A stretch of DNA of 64,000 bases from a bacterium YEK0313 (GCA_000751295.2 CCMO02000002.1:186001-250000); one strand, 5' to 3'; shown: positions 17,509 through 28,635, counted from the first letter of the stretch. The notes: generated from the letters alone by a model not told the origin. Program-made: numbers and translations.

Positions 17509-19311
17509 GTGACCGCTCCCCGCTTCACCACCCGCCCGGAGATCGACGGCACGTTCGGTGTCGTCACCTCGACCCACTGGCTTGCCTCCGCCGTCGGCAT
17601 GGGCATTCTGGAGCGCGGCGGCAATGCCTTCGACGCCGGCGTCGCCGCCGCCTTCACGCTGCAGGTCGTGGAGCCGCATCTCAACGGCCCGGGCGGCGAC
17701 GTGCCGGTGATCCTCTACGACGTGCGGCACCAGGAGACGCAGGTGATCTGCGGCCAGGGTCCGGCTCCGGCGGGAGCGACCATCGAGCACTACCGCTCGC
17801 TCGGCCTCGACCTCGTGCCCGGCACCGGCCTGCTCGCCACCTGCATCCCCGGCGCCTTCGACACCTGGATGCTGCTGCTGCGCGACTACGGCACGATGCG
17901 CCCGCGCGACGTGCTGGAAGCAGCCATCGGTTATGCCCGCCACGGCTATCCCATCGTCGACCGGATCACCGAGACGATCCAGACGGTGGAGCAGCTGTTC
18001 CGCGAGCACTGGCCGACATCGGCCGAGGTCTACCTGCCGGAGGGCCGCGTGCCGCAGGCCGGAGAGCTCTTCACCAATGTCCGGCTCGCCGAGACCTATG
18101 AGCGGGTGCTGCGCGAATGCCAGGGCGGCAGCCGCGAGCAGGAGATCGAGCGCGCCCGCCACATCTGGTCCCAGGGTTTCGTCGCCGAGGCGGTCGACCG
18201 TTTCTGCCGGACCGAGGACGTCTTCGACGTCTCCGGCCGGCACCACCGCGGCGTCCTCACCGGCGAGGACATGGCGCGCTGGAAGGCGAGCGTCGAAGCG
18301 CCGATCCACTACGATTATGGCCGCTACCGCGTGTTCAAGCCGACCACCTGGTGCCAGGGCCTGGCCTGCCTGCAGCAGCTCGCCCTGCTCGAAGGCTTCG
18401 ACCTCGACAAGCTCGACCCGGCCGGCCCGGACTTCGTCCACCTGGTCGTCGAGGCCGCCAAGCTCGCCTTCGCCGACCGCGAAGCCTTCTACGGTGATCC
18501 CGCCTTCGTCGACGTGCCGATCGAGACGCTGCTCTCCAAGGCCTACAATGCCGAGCGCCGCAAGCTGATCGGCGACAAGGCCTCGCTGGAGCTCAGACCC
18601 GGCACCATCGCCGGCGCCGGCGGCAAGGTCGATGCGCGGGTCGCCAGCGGCAAGCGCGTGGCGGTCGGCGCGACGGGCGCGGGCGAACCGACTGTCGGCG
18701 AGATCACCACCTTCGAGAGCGGCAACACCCGCGGCGACACGGTGCATTTCGACATCATCGACCGCTGGGGCAACATGATCTCCTCGACGCCCTCGGGCGG
18801 CTGGCTGCAGTCCTCGCCCATCATCCCCGCGCTCGGCTTCTGCCTCGGCTCGCGCGCGCAGATGTTCTGGCTCGACGAGAGCCACCCGGCCGCGCTCCAG
18901 CCCGGCAAGCGGCCGCGCTCGACTCTGACCCCGACCATCGCCTTCCGCGACGGCGAGCCCTATCTCGCCTGGGGTTCGCCCGGCGGCGACCAGCAGGACC
19001 AGTGGGTGCCGCAAATGTTCCTGCGCCACGTCCACGCGAACATGAACCTGCAGGAATCGATCGACGCGCCCGCCTGGCACACCGAGCATTTCCCCGGCTC
19101 GTTCTGGCCGCGTGAATCGCGCCCGGGCGTGCTGGTCGTCGAGAACCGTCTGCCGCGCGCGACCATCGAGGAACTGCACCGGCGCGGCCACATCGTCGAG
19201 ATCGGCGGCGACTGGTCGGAAGGCCGGCTGACCGGCGCCCGGCGCGAAGGCGTGCGCCTGAAGGCGGCCGCCAATCCGCGCGGCATGCAGGGTTATGCCG
19301 TCGGACGCTGA
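17509..19311 (+). CDS. Gamma-glutamyltransferase-family Ntn hydrolase
   Basis: A 600-residue GGT-family protein, which as a proenzyme cleaves itself before a threonine to give two subunits. The N-terminal motif GGNAFDAGVAAAFTLQVVEP is typical. The likely nucleophile is Thr411 in GDTVHFDIID, followed by RPRSTLTPTI of the small subunit. No signal peptide is seen, so unlike E. coli Ggt it is predicted to be cytoplasmic, which fits a role on an imported substrate. The GTG start at 17509 is the best available; no ATG fits in frame nearby. Related family members include acylases, so amide hydrolysis of a non-glutamyl compound is possible. Confidence 0.88.
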   Translation: MTAPRFTTRPEIDGTFGVVTSTHWLASAVGMGILERGGNAFDAGVAAAFTLQVVEPHLNGPGGDVPVILYDVRHQETQVICGQGPAPAGATIEHYRSLGLDLVPGTGLLATCIPGAFDTWMLLLRDYGTMRPRDVLEAAIGYARHGYPIVDRITETIQTVEQLFREHWPTSAEVYLPEGRVPQAGELFTNVRLAETYERVLRECQGGSREQEIERARHIWSQGFVAEAVDRFCRTEDVFDVSGRHHRGVLTGEDMARWKASVEAPIHYDYGRYRVFKPTTWCQGLACLQQLALLEGFDLDKLDPAGPDFVHLVVEAAKLAFADREAFYGDPAFVDVPIETLLSKAYNAERRKLIGDKASLELRPGTIAGAGGKVDARVASGKRVAVGATGAGEPTVGEITTFESGNTRGDTVHFDIIDRWGNMISSTPSGGWLQSSPIIPALGFCLGSRAQMFWLDESHPAALQPGKRPRSTLTPTIAFRDGEPYLAWGSPGGDQQDQWVPQMFLRHVHANMNLQESIDAPAWHTEHFPGSFWPRESRPGVLVVENRLPRATIEELHRRGHIVEIGGDWSEGRLTGARREGVRLKAAANPRGMQGYAVGR

Positions 19312-19385
19312 CCCGATCGCCCGCCCCCATGCCGGAAGCCGCGCGGATCCGCGCGGCAGGGCCGGCCATGCCGACGGAGACCACG

Positions 19386-20495
19386 ATGAGCGACAGCGAC
19401 GGACGCGACCCGATCGCCTTCTCCCCCAACGGCCGCCGGCGCGCGCGCGGGCTCGGACTGCCCCTGCGCGGCACGACCGGCCCGCTGAACGCCATCACCG
19501 ACGTGCCCGGCGTCACGGTCGGAATGACGACGCTCATTTCCGGTGATGGCGAGAAGGCGGTCCGCACCGGCGTGACCGCCGTGCTGCCGCGCCCGCCGGA
19601 CGCGCTCCTGCATCCCTGCTGGGCCGGCACTTTCGCGATGAACGGCAATGGTGAGCTCACCGGCTGCCACTGGATCCGCGAAGCCGGCTGGTTCACCGGG
19701 CCGATCACCATCACCAATACCTGTTCGCTTGGGCTCGCCCATCACGGCACGGTGCGCTGGCTCGCCCGCCACTTCCCTGATGTCATCGGCGAGGGCGTCT
19801 GGCCGCTGCCGGTGGTTGGCGAAACCTATGACGGCTGGCTCAACGACATTGCCGGCCTCCATCTCGAGGAGAGCCATGTGCTCGCCGCCATCGACGGCGC
19901 GGCTGGCGGGCCGGTCGCGGAGGGCAGCGTCGGCGGCGGCACCGGCATGATCGCCTACGAGTTCAAGGGCGGCACCGGCACCGCCTCCCGCCGCGTCGAG
20001 ACCAAGGCCGGTACCTATACGCTGGGCGTCCTGGTCCAGGCCAATCACGGCATCAGGCCCTGGCTCACCGTCGCCGGTGTCGAGGTCGGCAAGCAGATGC
20101 CCGAAGGCCGCTTCCGGTCCGCCGAGAGCGGCTCCATCATCGTGGTGCTGGCAACCGACGCACCGCTGATCCCGACCCAGCTCGAGCGCCTCGCCCGGCG
20201 AATCGGCATCGGCATGGGCCGCGGCGGCACACCCTCGGGCAACGATTCCGGCGACATCTACCTGGCCTTCTCCACCGCCAACGATCCGGGGCAGGTGCCC
20301 CTGGGGCCGACCGTCGGCTTCACCGCCCTGGGCGACCAGGAAATGGACCCCCTGTTCACGGCGACGGTCGACAGCGTCGAGGAAGCCATCCTCAACGCCA
20401 TGCTGGCCGCCGAAACCATGACCGGCCGGCGCGGTAGAGTGGTCCAGGCCATCGACCCGGAGCGGCTGCGCGACCTTCTCCGCGCCAGGGCCTGA
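19386..20495 (+). CDS. P1-family peptidase (DmpA/beta-aminopeptidase-like)
   Basis: A 369-residue self-processing Ntn-type peptidase of the DmpA family (L-aminopeptidase/D-Ala esterase-amidase; the family also holds BapA-type beta-aminopeptidases). The processing site is visible as SGNDSGDIYLAF with Ser288 as the predicted new N-terminal nucleophile. Other family marks are ITDVPGVTVGMTTL and NSFGLAH-like TCSLGLAHHGT. The ATG at 19386 follows GGAGA at a good distance and is preferred over ATGs at 19329 and 19368. It has no export signal. It lies in one direction with a GGT-family enzyme and a peptide importer, which points to hydrolysis of an imported peptide or amide. Confidence 0.88.
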   Translation: MSDSDGRDPIAFSPNGRRRARGLGLPLRGTTGPLNAITDVPGVTVGMTTLISGDGEKAVRTGVTAVLPRPPDALLHPCWAGTFAMNGNGELTGCHWIREAGWFTGPITITNTCSLGLAHHGTVRWLARHFPDVIGEGVWPLPVVGETYDGWLNDIAGLHLEESHVLAAIDGAAGGPVAEGSVGGGTGMIAYEFKGGTGTASRRVETKAGTYTLGVLVQANHGIRPWLTVAGVEVGKQMPEGRFRSAESGSIIVVLATDAPLIPTQLERLARRIGIGMGRGGTPSGNDSGDIYLAFSTANDPGQVPLGPTVGFTALGDQEMDPLFTATVDSVEEAILNAMLAAETMTGRRGRVVQAIDPERLRDLLRARA

Positions 20496-20652
20496 GCCGC
20501 GACTGGATCGATGGCGCCGCACATAGGTGGTCTGCGGTTTACCTCGGTCGCCGGAGCCGTCATGCTCCGCTTCCGAAAAGGACGTAGCCAGTCGGGAGGG
20601 AGCCCGGACATGGATGCGCGCAGCGAGTGCCTGAGGAGCGCCCTGCATCGCG

Positions 20653-20669
20653 GCGCCGGTTGCCGGCGC
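20653..20669. repeat. Short GC hairpin in the gap before the DUF1028 gene
   Basis: GCGCCGG, loop TTG, CCGGCGC. It lies in the 206-bp gap between the P1 peptidase and DUF1028 genes. That gap shows no convincing coding frame or clear promoter. Confidence 0.35.
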
Positions 20670-20701
20670 GACGGTGACGTGCCGGGCCGCGCGGAACGCC
20701 G

Positions 20702-21414
20702 ATGACCTGGTCGATCATCGCCCGCGATCCCGAAACCGCAGCGGTCGGCATCGCCGTCGCGAGCCGCTTCTTCGCGGCCGGCGCGCTCGTCCCCTGGATC
20801 GATCCCGAGGCCGGGGCCATCGCCACCCAGGCGCTGGTCAACGCCACCTATGGGCCACGCGGGCTCGATCTGCTGCGCCAGGGCCGCGATGCGAAGACCG
20901 TCGTCGCGCGCCTGACGGAGGCCGATGCCGGCGCCGGTCAGCGCCAACTGCATGTCATGGACAGGAACGGAGCCTTCGCCGCCCATACCGGTGCGGACTG
21001 CGTCGGCTGGTGCGGCCATGTCGTCGGTCCGGACTGCTCGGTCGCCGGCAACATGCTGGCGGGCGCCACCGTGATCGCGGCGACCGCCGAGGCCTATCGG
21101 GCCGGCACAGCCCTGCCCTTCGCACGCCGGCTGATCGCGGCCATGAAGGCCGGCGAGGCGGAAGGCGGCGACAAGCGCGGCCGCCAGTCGGCGGCCGTTA
21201 TCATCCATACCACCGAGAGACATCCCTTCCTGTCGATGCGGGTCGACGATCATGCCGATCCGCTCGCCGAGCTCGAACGGCTCGAGCGGGTCTCGCGCGA
21301 GCGTTATGTCCACATGGCGAAACTGCTGCCGACCCGTGCCGACCCGGTCGGCTGCATCGACCGCGCCGTGATCGACCGGACCATCGCCGAAGCTGTCGCG
21401 CGGGAGGCGGCGCG

Positions 21415-21418
<4 letters not shown>
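20702..21418 (+). CDS. DUF1028 family protein
   Basis: A 238-residue member of DUF1028, a family with an Ntn-hydrolase-like fold and unproven chemistry. The N-terminus MTWSIIARDPETAAVGIAVA is the family hallmark, followed by GAIATQALVNATYGPRGL and a GCDCSVAGNML-like segment (GPDCSVAGNMLAG). No signal peptide. It overlaps the ATPase gene of a peptide importer by 4 bp. DUF1028 genes often stand near amidase and peptide-transport genes, so an amidohydrolase role on the imported compound is plausible but not shown. Confidence 0.85.
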
Positions 21419-22439
<1,021 letters not shown>

Positions 22440-22443
<4 letters not shown>

Positions 22444-23501
22444 GCGCGCTGGTCGACGTGCAAGGCCTCGTCAAGCATTTCCCGGCCCGCGTCTCGGCCT
22501 TCGGCCGGGTGCTGGCCAGGGTGCATGCGGTCGACGGCGTCGACCTGACCATCGCGCCGGGCGAGACGCTGGCGCTGGTCGGCGAGAGCGGCTGCGGCAA
22601 GTCGACCGTCGGCCGCCTGGTGCTGCGCCTGATCGAGCCGACCGGCGGCCGGGTCATCTTCGACGGCGAGGATCTCGGCAGTCTCGACGAGAAGGCGTTG
22701 CGGGCCCGCCGGCGCCATGCCCAGCTGATCTTCCAGGATCCCTTCGCCTCGCTCAATCCACGCATGACGATCGGCGACATCCTCGCCGAACCGCTCAAGC
22801 TGCACGGCATCGTGCCGGCCGCCGAGCGGCGCGCGCGCGTCGGCCAGCTCCTGGCCGAGGTCGGCCTGCAGCCGCATCAGGCGCAACGTTATCCGCATGA
22901 ATTTTCCGGCGGCCAGCGCCAGCGCATCGCGATCGCCCGCGCCATCGCCGTCGAGCCGAAGCTGATCGTCTGCGACGAGCCGGTCTCCGCGCTCGACGTG
23001 TCGATCCGCGCCCAGATTCTCAACCTGCTGCGCGACCTGCAGCGCCGGCGCGGCCTTGCGCTCCTGTTCATCTCGCACGATCTGGCCGTGGTCAAACATG
23101 TGGCCGACCGGATCGCGGTCATGTATCTCGGCCGCATCGTCGAGACCGCCGAGACCGAGACGCTGTTCGCCGAGCCGCGCCATCCCTATACGCGGGCGCT
23201 GCTCTCGGCCATTCCGGTGACGGTGCCCGGCGCCGTACGCGACCGCCAGCTCCTGGAGGGCGATGTGCCCTCGCCGCTCAGCCCGCCCCCCGGCTGCCAC
23301 CTCAACACCCGCTGCCCCTTCGTCGTCGACCGCTGCAGGACCGAGCGCCCGGACCTGACAGGCGCGCCACATGCGACCGCCTGCCATCGCGTCGGCGAGC
23401 TTCCGCCGGCCGGCGCCATCGTGCCGCGGGAGGCGCAGGCAAGCCTCGTCCTGGAACGGCTGATCGGTGCCTTCGCCACCACGGAGGCGCGCGCCGGCTG
23501 A
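22440..23501 (+). CDS. Peptide ABC transporter ATPase (DppF-type)
   Basis: A 353-residue partner ATPase: Walker A GESGCGKS, signature FSGGQRQRIAIARAI, Walker B LIVCDEPVSALD, and the C-terminal HLNTRCPFVVDRC segment of the oligo_HPY domain. It overlaps the DppD-type gene (ATGA). The binding-protein gene follows 67 bp later with its own ribosome-binding site. The ATPase genes come first here, ahead of the binding protein, unlike the usual dppABCDF order. Confidence 0.92.
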
Positions 23502-23568
23502 GCCATTGTCCGCAGGATCGAGATCACAAGCGAGCGCGAACGCGCCTGAAGACCGGAGGACGGAACCG

Positions 23569-25092
23569 ATGAGACTCTTCACCCGATGGACTGCCGCGGC
23601 GCTTGCCCTCGCCGTGTCGGCCGGCGTCGCCGGCGCCCAGACCACCACGCTCAGGATCGGCCTTGCCGAGGATCCCGACGTGCTCGACCCGACGCTCAGC
23701 CGCACCTATGTCGGCCGCATCGTCTTCGCCTCGATCTGCGACAAGCTGTTCGACATCGACGAAAAGCTGCAGGCCGTGCCGCAGCTCGCCCTGTCGCAGG
23801 AGACCTCGGCCGACGGCCTCTCCATGACCATCCGCCTCAGGCCCGATGTGCGCTTCCACGACGGCGAGCCCATGGATGCCGAGGCGGTCAAGTTTTCGCT
23901 GGAGCGGCACATGTCCATGGCCGGCTCGTTCCGCCGGCCGGAGCTTGCCTCCGTCGAGCGGGTCGAGGTCGTCGATCCGCTCACCGTCCGGCTCGTCCTG
24001 AAGCAGCCCTTCGCGCCGCTCCTGTCCCAGCTCACCGACCGGGCCGGCATGATGGTCAGCCCTAGGGCCGCGCGCGAGGCCGGCGACCGCTTCGGCGCGA
24101 GGCCCGTCTGCGCCGGTCCCTACCGGCTGGTCGAACGCGTCCAGCAGGACCGCATCGTGGTCGAGCGCTTCGCCGACTACTGGAACAAGGACGCGGTCAG
24201 CATCGACCGCATCGAATACCGGCCGATCAACGATTCGACCGTCCGGCTCGCCAATCTGCGCGCCGGCTCGCTCGACCTGATCGAGCGCGCCCTGGCGACC
24301 GACGTCGCCGAGATCCGCGCCAATCCGCGCCTGAGGCTCTCCGCCGCCGTCGATCTCGGCTATCAGGGCGTGACGCTCAACGTCGCCAAGAGCGAGGCGG
24401 CGCGCACCGCCTTCGGCCAGGATCCGCGGATCATGCAGGCCTTTTCGCTCGCCATCGACCGGGTAGCGATCAACCAGGTCGTGTTCAACGGCGCGGCGGC
24501 GCCCGGCAACCAGTGGATCAACCCGCAGCACCCCTACTACCAGACGCGGTTCCCGGTTCCGGCGCGCGACGTCGAGCGGGCGAAGCGGCTGCTGCGCGAG
24601 GCCGGCGTGCGCACGCCGATCGCGATCGACTTCATGGTGCCGAACAACCCGGAGGTGCGACAGGTGGCCGAGGTCCTGCAGGCCATGACGGCCGAAGCCG
24701 GCTTCGACCTGAAGATCCGCGTCACCGAGTTCGCCACCTCCCTGCAGGAGGCCGAGCAGGGCCGCTACCAGGCCTATATGCTCAACTGGTCGGGCCGCTC
24801 CGACCCGGACGGCAACCTCTTCATCTTCCACGGCTGCAACCAGCCCCAGAACTATGGCGGCTACTGCAACCGCGAGGTCGATGCGATGATGCTGGAGGCG
24901 CGCACCAAGACCGACATGGCCGCCCGCAAGGCGATCTACGAGCGGGTCGCCGAGCGGCTGCTCACCGAAGGCTCGATCGTCTACCTCTATCACCGGCCCG
25001 TCATCATCGCCCATACCGCCCGGCTTTCGGGCTACCGGCCGATGCCCGACGGCCTCGTCCGGGTCATCGGCCTGAAGCTCGCCGCCAACTGA
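23569..25092 (+). CDS. Periplasmic peptide-binding protein (SBP_bac_5 family)
   Basis: A 507-residue extracytoplasmic binding protein of the DppA/OppA family. The signal peptide ends near AGVAGAQ, around residue 24. The mature start TTTLRIGLAEDPDVLDPTLS and the segment LRPDVRFHDGEPMDAEAVKFS are diagnostic. The start at 23569 follows GGAGG at about nine bases, and a longer in-frame ORF upstream overlaps dppF. Ligands in this family range from dipeptides to glutathione and nickel chelates. The GGT and P1 peptidase genes nearby suggest a small peptide or gamma-glutamyl compound. Confidence 0.92.
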   Translation: MRLFTRWTAAALALAVSAGVAGAQTTTLRIGLAEDPDVLDPTLSRTYVGRIVFASICDKLFDIDEKLQAVPQLALSQETSADGLSMTIRLRPDVRFHDGEPMDAEAVKFSLERHMSMAGSFRRPELASVERVEVVDPLTVRLVLKQPFAPLLSQLTDRAGMMVSPRAAREAGDRFGARPVCAGPYRLVERVQQDRIVVERFADYWNKDAVSIDRIEYRPINDSTVRLANLRAGSLDLIERALATDVAEIRANPRLRLSAAVDLGYQGVTLNVAKSEAARTAFGQDPRIMQAFSLAIDRVAINQVVFNGAAAPGNQWINPQHPYYQTRFPVPARDVERAKRLLREAGVRTPIAIDFMVPNNPEVRQVAEVLQAMTAEAGFDLKIRVTEFATSLQEAEQGRYQAYMLNWSGRSDPDGNLFIFHGCNQPQNYGGYCNREVDAMMLEARTKTDMAARKAIYERVAERLLTEGSIVYLYHRPVIIAHTARLSGYRPMPDGLVRVIGLKLAAN

Positions 25093-25105
25093 CGGACGGC
25101 CGTTC

Positions 25106-26047
25106 ATGCTGACGCTCATCGGCAAGCGCGTCCTGCAGATGATCCCGACGCTGTTCTTCGTGTCGGTGATCATCTTCCTGCTGCAGCAGCTCCTGCCCGG
25201 CGATCCTGCGCTGGTGCTCGCCGGCGAGGAGAAGGATCCCGTCGTGATCGAGCAGATCCGCCAGCGCTACCGGCTCGACCAGCCGCTGCCGGTCCAGTAT
25301 ATCGCCTGGATCGGGGGTGTCTTCTCAGGCGATCTCGGCGAGAGCATGCGCCTGAAGGAACCGGTCGCCCGGCTGATCGCCCAGAAGCTGCCGGTGACCA
25401 TCCAGCTCGCCGTCATGGCCATGCTGTTCACCCTGGCCATCGGCATTCCCGCCGGCATCATCTCGGCCGTGCGCAAGAACTCGGCGCTCGACTACGCCGC
25501 CAATATCGTCGCGCTCTGGGGCATATCGACGCCGAACTTCTGGCTCGGCATCATGATGATCTTCGTCTTCTCCGTGCAGCTCGGCTGGCTGCCGGCCTCC
25601 GGCTACGTCTCGCCGTTCGAGGACCTCAAGGCCTCGCTCGCCGCCACCGTCATGCCGGCCTTCGTGCTCGGCAATTCCTTCGCCGGCGTCATCATGCGCC
25701 ACACCCGCGCCGCCATGCTGCAGGCGCTCGAAAGCGACTATGTCCGCACCGCCCGCGCCAAGGGCCTCACCGAGGAGAAGGTGATCCTGAAACATGCCCT
25801 GCGCAACGCGCTGACCCCGGTCATCACGCTCGGCGCCCTGGAGTTCGGCACGCTCCTGTCGGGCGCGGTGCTGACCGAGCAGATCTTTTCGGTGCCCGGC
25901 TTCGGCAAGCTGATCGTCGACGCGGTGTTCAACCGCGACTACGCGGTCGTCCAAGGTGTCGTGCTGGTCACCGCGACCACCTATGTCGTGCTCAACCTCC
26001 TGGCGGATATCGGCTATATCCTCGCCAATCCGCGGCTGAGGAGCTGA
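25106..26047 (+). CDS. Peptide ABC transporter permease (DppB-type)
   Basis: A 313-residue inner-membrane permease. The N-terminus MLTLIGKRVLQMIPTLFFVS is the usual first helix, and the EAA loop contacting the ATPases is TARAKGLTEEKVILKHALRN. It follows the binding protein by 13 bp and precedes the second permease by 2 bp. Confidence 0.93.
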   Translation: MLTLIGKRVLQMIPTLFFVSVIIFLLQQLLPGDPALVLAGEEKDPVVIEQIRQRYRLDQPLPVQYIAWIGGVFSGDLGESMRLKEPVARLIAQKLPVTIQLAVMAMLFTLAIGIPAGIISAVRKNSALDYAANIVALWGISTPNFWLGIMMIFVFSVQLGWLPASGYVSPFEDLKASLAATVMPAFVLGNSFAGVIMRHTRAAMLQALESDYVRTARAKGLTEEKVILKHALRNALTPVITLGALEFGTLLSGAVLTEQIFSVPGFGKLIVDAVFNRDYAVVQGVVLVTATTYVVLNLLADIGYILANPRLRS

Positions 26048-26049
26048 CC

Positions 26050-26934
26050 ATGGCCGTCAGCCAGGGCATTCCCGCGGCCATTGCCGCCGCCGAAATCGAA
26101 AGCCCCGCGCGGCGGGCCTGGCGCCGCCTGAAGGCGCGCAGGGGCGCCATGGCGGCGCTCGCCGTGCTGGTCATCATCGCCGCCCTCGCGGTGCTGGCGC
26201 CCCATCTCGGCCTGCACGATCCGGTGCAGCAGAGCTGGCGCGCGGTGCGCCAGGCGCCGTCCGCGGCCCACTGGTTCGGCTCCGACGAGGTCGGCCGCGA
26301 CGTCTTCGCCCGCGTCGTCTTCGGCGCGCGCGCCTCGCTCGCCGCCGGCGTCGTCTCGGTCGCCATCGCCATCCTCGCCGGCGTGCCGCTGGGCCTTGCC
26401 GCCGGCTATCTCGGCGGCTGGACCGATGCGCTGATTTCGCGCTTCACCGACGCCATGCTCGCCTGCCCCTTCCTGATCCTCGCCATCGCGCTCGCCGCCT
26501 TCCTCGGCCCCTCCCTCGAGAACGCGATGATCGCCATCGGCATCACCGCGACGCCGGTCTTCGTGCGCCTCACCCGCGGCCAGGTTCTGGCGGTCAGGAG
26601 CGAGGATTTCGTCGAGGCCGCGCGCGCCGTCGGCAACCCACCCTGGCGCATCGCCATCCGCCACATCCTGCCGAACATCCTGCCCCAGCTCCTGGTCCAG
26701 GCGACGCTGACGATCGCCACCGCCATCATCGCGGAAGCATCGCTCTCCTTCCTCGGCCTCGGCCAGCAGCCGCCGACGCCGTCCTGGGGCTCGATGCTGA
26801 ACGCCGCCCAGCGCTTCCTGACCCAGGCGCCCTGGATGGCGATCTTCCCCGGCCTCGCCATTTTTCTCACGGTGCTCAGCTTCAACCTGCTCGGCGACGG
26901 GCTGCGCGATGCGCTCGACCCCAAGGCGCGCTAA
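26050..26934 (+). CDS. Peptide ABC transporter permease (DppC-type)
   Basis: A 294-residue inner-membrane permease with an N-terminal cytoplasmic leader (residues 1-36), the OppC/DppC entry segment HWFGSDEVGRDVFARVVFGA, and the EAA loop EAARAVGNPPWRIAIRHILP. It pairs with the DppB-type permease and completes a five-component importer. Confidence 0.93.
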   Translation: MAVSQGIPAAIAAAEIESPARRAWRRLKARRGAMAALAVLVIIAALAVLAPHLGLHDPVQQSWRAVRQAPSAAHWFGSDEVGRDVFARVVFGARASLAAGVVSVAIAILAGVPLGLAAGYLGGWTDALISRFTDAMLACPFLILAIALAAFLGPSLENAMIAIGITATPVFVRLTRGQVLAVRSEDFVEAARAVGNPPWRIAIRHILPNILPQLLVQATLTIATAIIAEASLSFLGLGQQPPTPSWGSMLNAAQRFLTQAPWMAIFPGLAIFLTVLSFNLLGDGLRDALDPKAR

Positions 26935-26978
26935 GGAGGCGGGCGTCGCCTCCGCGCCGAACATCAGGATCCCAAGGC

Positions 26979-27611
26979 ATGACCGACAACGCGCAACTCG
27001 ATATGTCCGGCTACTTCCTGGTTCCGCCGGGCCGGCTGACGACGGCGGTCACCTGGCTCGAAATGGTCGCGCCGCCGTCCGAACCGGTTCCGCAAGGCGG
27101 CCCGGCCCTGAAGCGGATCGAGAGCCCCGACCTTGCCTGGTATCGCGCGCTCTACCGGCGCATCGGCGAGGACTGGCTCTGGACCTCGCGCCTCGTCCTC
27201 GACGACAGGGCGCTCGCCAAGCTCATCGGCAATCCCGACAACGAGGTCTATGTGGCCGAGCAGGACGGCGCGGAGGTCGGCCTCGTCGAGCTCGACGTCA
27301 GCCAACCCGGCGCGGTCGAGATCGTCTATTTCGGCCTGGTGCCGCAGGCGGTCGGCAAGGGGTGCGGCCGTGCCCTGATGGCGGCCGCGCTCGCCCGCGC
27401 CTGGCGCCCCGGCACGACCAGGGTCTGGCTGCACACCTGCACCCACGACCATCCGGGCGCACTGCGATTCTACCAGGCCTGCGGCTTCGTTCCCTATGCG
27501 GCCGGCATCGAGATCTTCGACGACCCGCGCCTCTCGGGCCTCCTGCCGCGCAGCGCCGCGCCGCATGTGCCGCTCATCGAGCCTCCTCGCGCGGAACCGG
27601 CGTCCAGATGA
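26979..27611 (+). CDS. GNAT-family N-acetyltransferase
   Basis: A 210-residue GCN5-related acyltransferase. The acetyl-CoA-binding motif A is FGLVPQAVGKGCGRALMAAA (about residues 113-132), and LHTCTHDHPGALRFYQACGF forms the C-terminal part. It lies 44 bp after the peptide permease in the same direction and may close the operon, acetylating a product amine; that is inference. Its last 38 bp overlap, on the opposite strand, the 3' end of epmA, so the two transcripts converge and can pair. Confidence 0.85.
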   Translation: MTDNAQLDMSGYFLVPPGRLTTAVTWLEMVAPPSEPVPQGGPALKRIESPDLAWYRALYRRIGEDWLWTSRLVLDDRALAKLIGNPDNEVYVAEQDGAEVGLVELDVSQPGAVEIVYFGLVPQAVGKGCGRALMAAALARAWRPGTTRVWLHTCTHDHPGALRFYQACGFVPYAAGIEIFDDPRLSGLLPRSAAPHVPLIEPPRAEPASR

Positions 27612-28635
27612 CGTCCTCGATCGACCGCGCGCCGGCGGCCAGCATGACCAGGCGCTCGAAGCCGAGGGCGATGCCGCTCGTCGGCGGCATGGCGGCGAGC
27701 GCGGCCAGGAGATCTTCGTCGATCGGGTAGCGCTCGCCATAGACACGCTGCTTCTCGGCCATTTCCAGCTCGAAGCGTCGGCGCTGCTCGACCGGATCGG
27801 TCAGTTCGCCGAAGCCGTTGGCGAGCTCGACGCCGCAGGCATAGAGCTCGAACCGCTCCGCCACCCTGGCATCGCCGGCCTTCGGCCGGGCGAGCGCCGC
27901 CTCGCTGACCGGATATTCGCACAGGATCGCCGGCCGCCCGAAGCCGAGCCGCGGCTCGATCTTTTCGACCAGCACCTTGGAGAAGATGTCGGCCCAGCCG
28001 TCGTCCTCGGCGACACGGATGCCCGCGCCGCGCGCGGCCGCGGCCAGGCGGTCGCGGTCCGTCTCGCCGGACGGCGCGACGCTCGCCAGGAGATCGATGC
28101 CGGCATGGCGCGCGAAGGCCTCCTGCAGCGTCACCCGCTCCGGCTCGAGCGCCGGATCGGCGCTGCCGCCGCGCCAGACGAGAGTGTCCGTGCCGGCGGC
28201 GGCGCAGGCGAGCCGCATCAGGCTGGCGCAATCGGCCATGAGCTGCTCGTAGGGCGCGCCCACCCGGTACCATTCCACCATGGTGAATTCGGGATGGTGC
28301 AGCGGGCCCCGCTCGCGGTTGCGGAACACCCGGGCGAAGTCGACGATGCGCGTCTCGCCCGCGGCGATCAGCTTCTTGGCGGCGAATTCGGGCGATGTGT
28401 GCAGATAGAGCGGCGCGCGCCGGCCGTCGATGCTGACCGCTTCGGTCGCGAAGGCATGCAGGTGGGCCTCGTTGCCGGGCGAGACCTGCAGCTGCCCCGC
28501 CTCGACCTCGGTGAAGCCCTCCGCCTCGAACCACGACCGAAGCCGCTGCTTGATGCGGCCGCGGGCGACCAGGAAGGGCCGGCGGTCGGCGTGGCGGTCT
28601 TTGTCCCACCAGGGAGAGGCGTGCGCGCTGGGCAT
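27574..28635 (-). CDS. epmA: EF-P lysine ligase EpmA (PoxA/GenX)
   Basis: A 353-residue paralogue of class II lysyl-tRNA synthetase that ligates (R)-beta-lysine to Lys34 of elongation factor P. Class II motif 2 is seen as FRNRERGPLHHPEFTMVEWY and motif 3 near the end as GIALGFERLVML. The tRNA anticodon-binding domain of LysRS is absent, as expected. A longer frame begins at 28779 but carries a low-complexity leader; MPSAHASPWWDKDRHADRRP at 28635 is chosen. It is divergent from efp across 146 bp, so enzyme and substrate may share regulation. EpmB, which supplies beta-lysine, is not in this window. Confidence 0.92.
   Translation of the reverse strand: MPSAHASPWWDKDRHADRRPFLVARGRIKQRLRSWFEAEGFTEVEAGQLQVSPGNEAHLHAFATEAVSIDGRRAPLYLHTSPEFAAKKLIAAGETRIVDFARVFRNRERGPLHHPEFTMVEWYRVGAPYEQLMADCASLMRLACAAAGTDTLVWRGGSADPALEPERVTLQEAFARHAGIDLLASVAPSGETDRDRLAAAARGAGIRVAEDDGWADIFSKVLVEKIEPRLGFGRPAILCEYPVSEAALARPKAGDARVAERFELYACGVELANGFGELTDPVEQRRRFELEMAEKQRVYGERYPIDEDLLAALAAMPPTSGIALGFERLVMLAAGARSIEDVIWTPVPREEAR

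Noticed and set aside
17227..19191. 654-residue leftward open frame
   Set aside because: Antisense to the GGT-family gene, with low-complexity composition. The sense strand has clear motifs.
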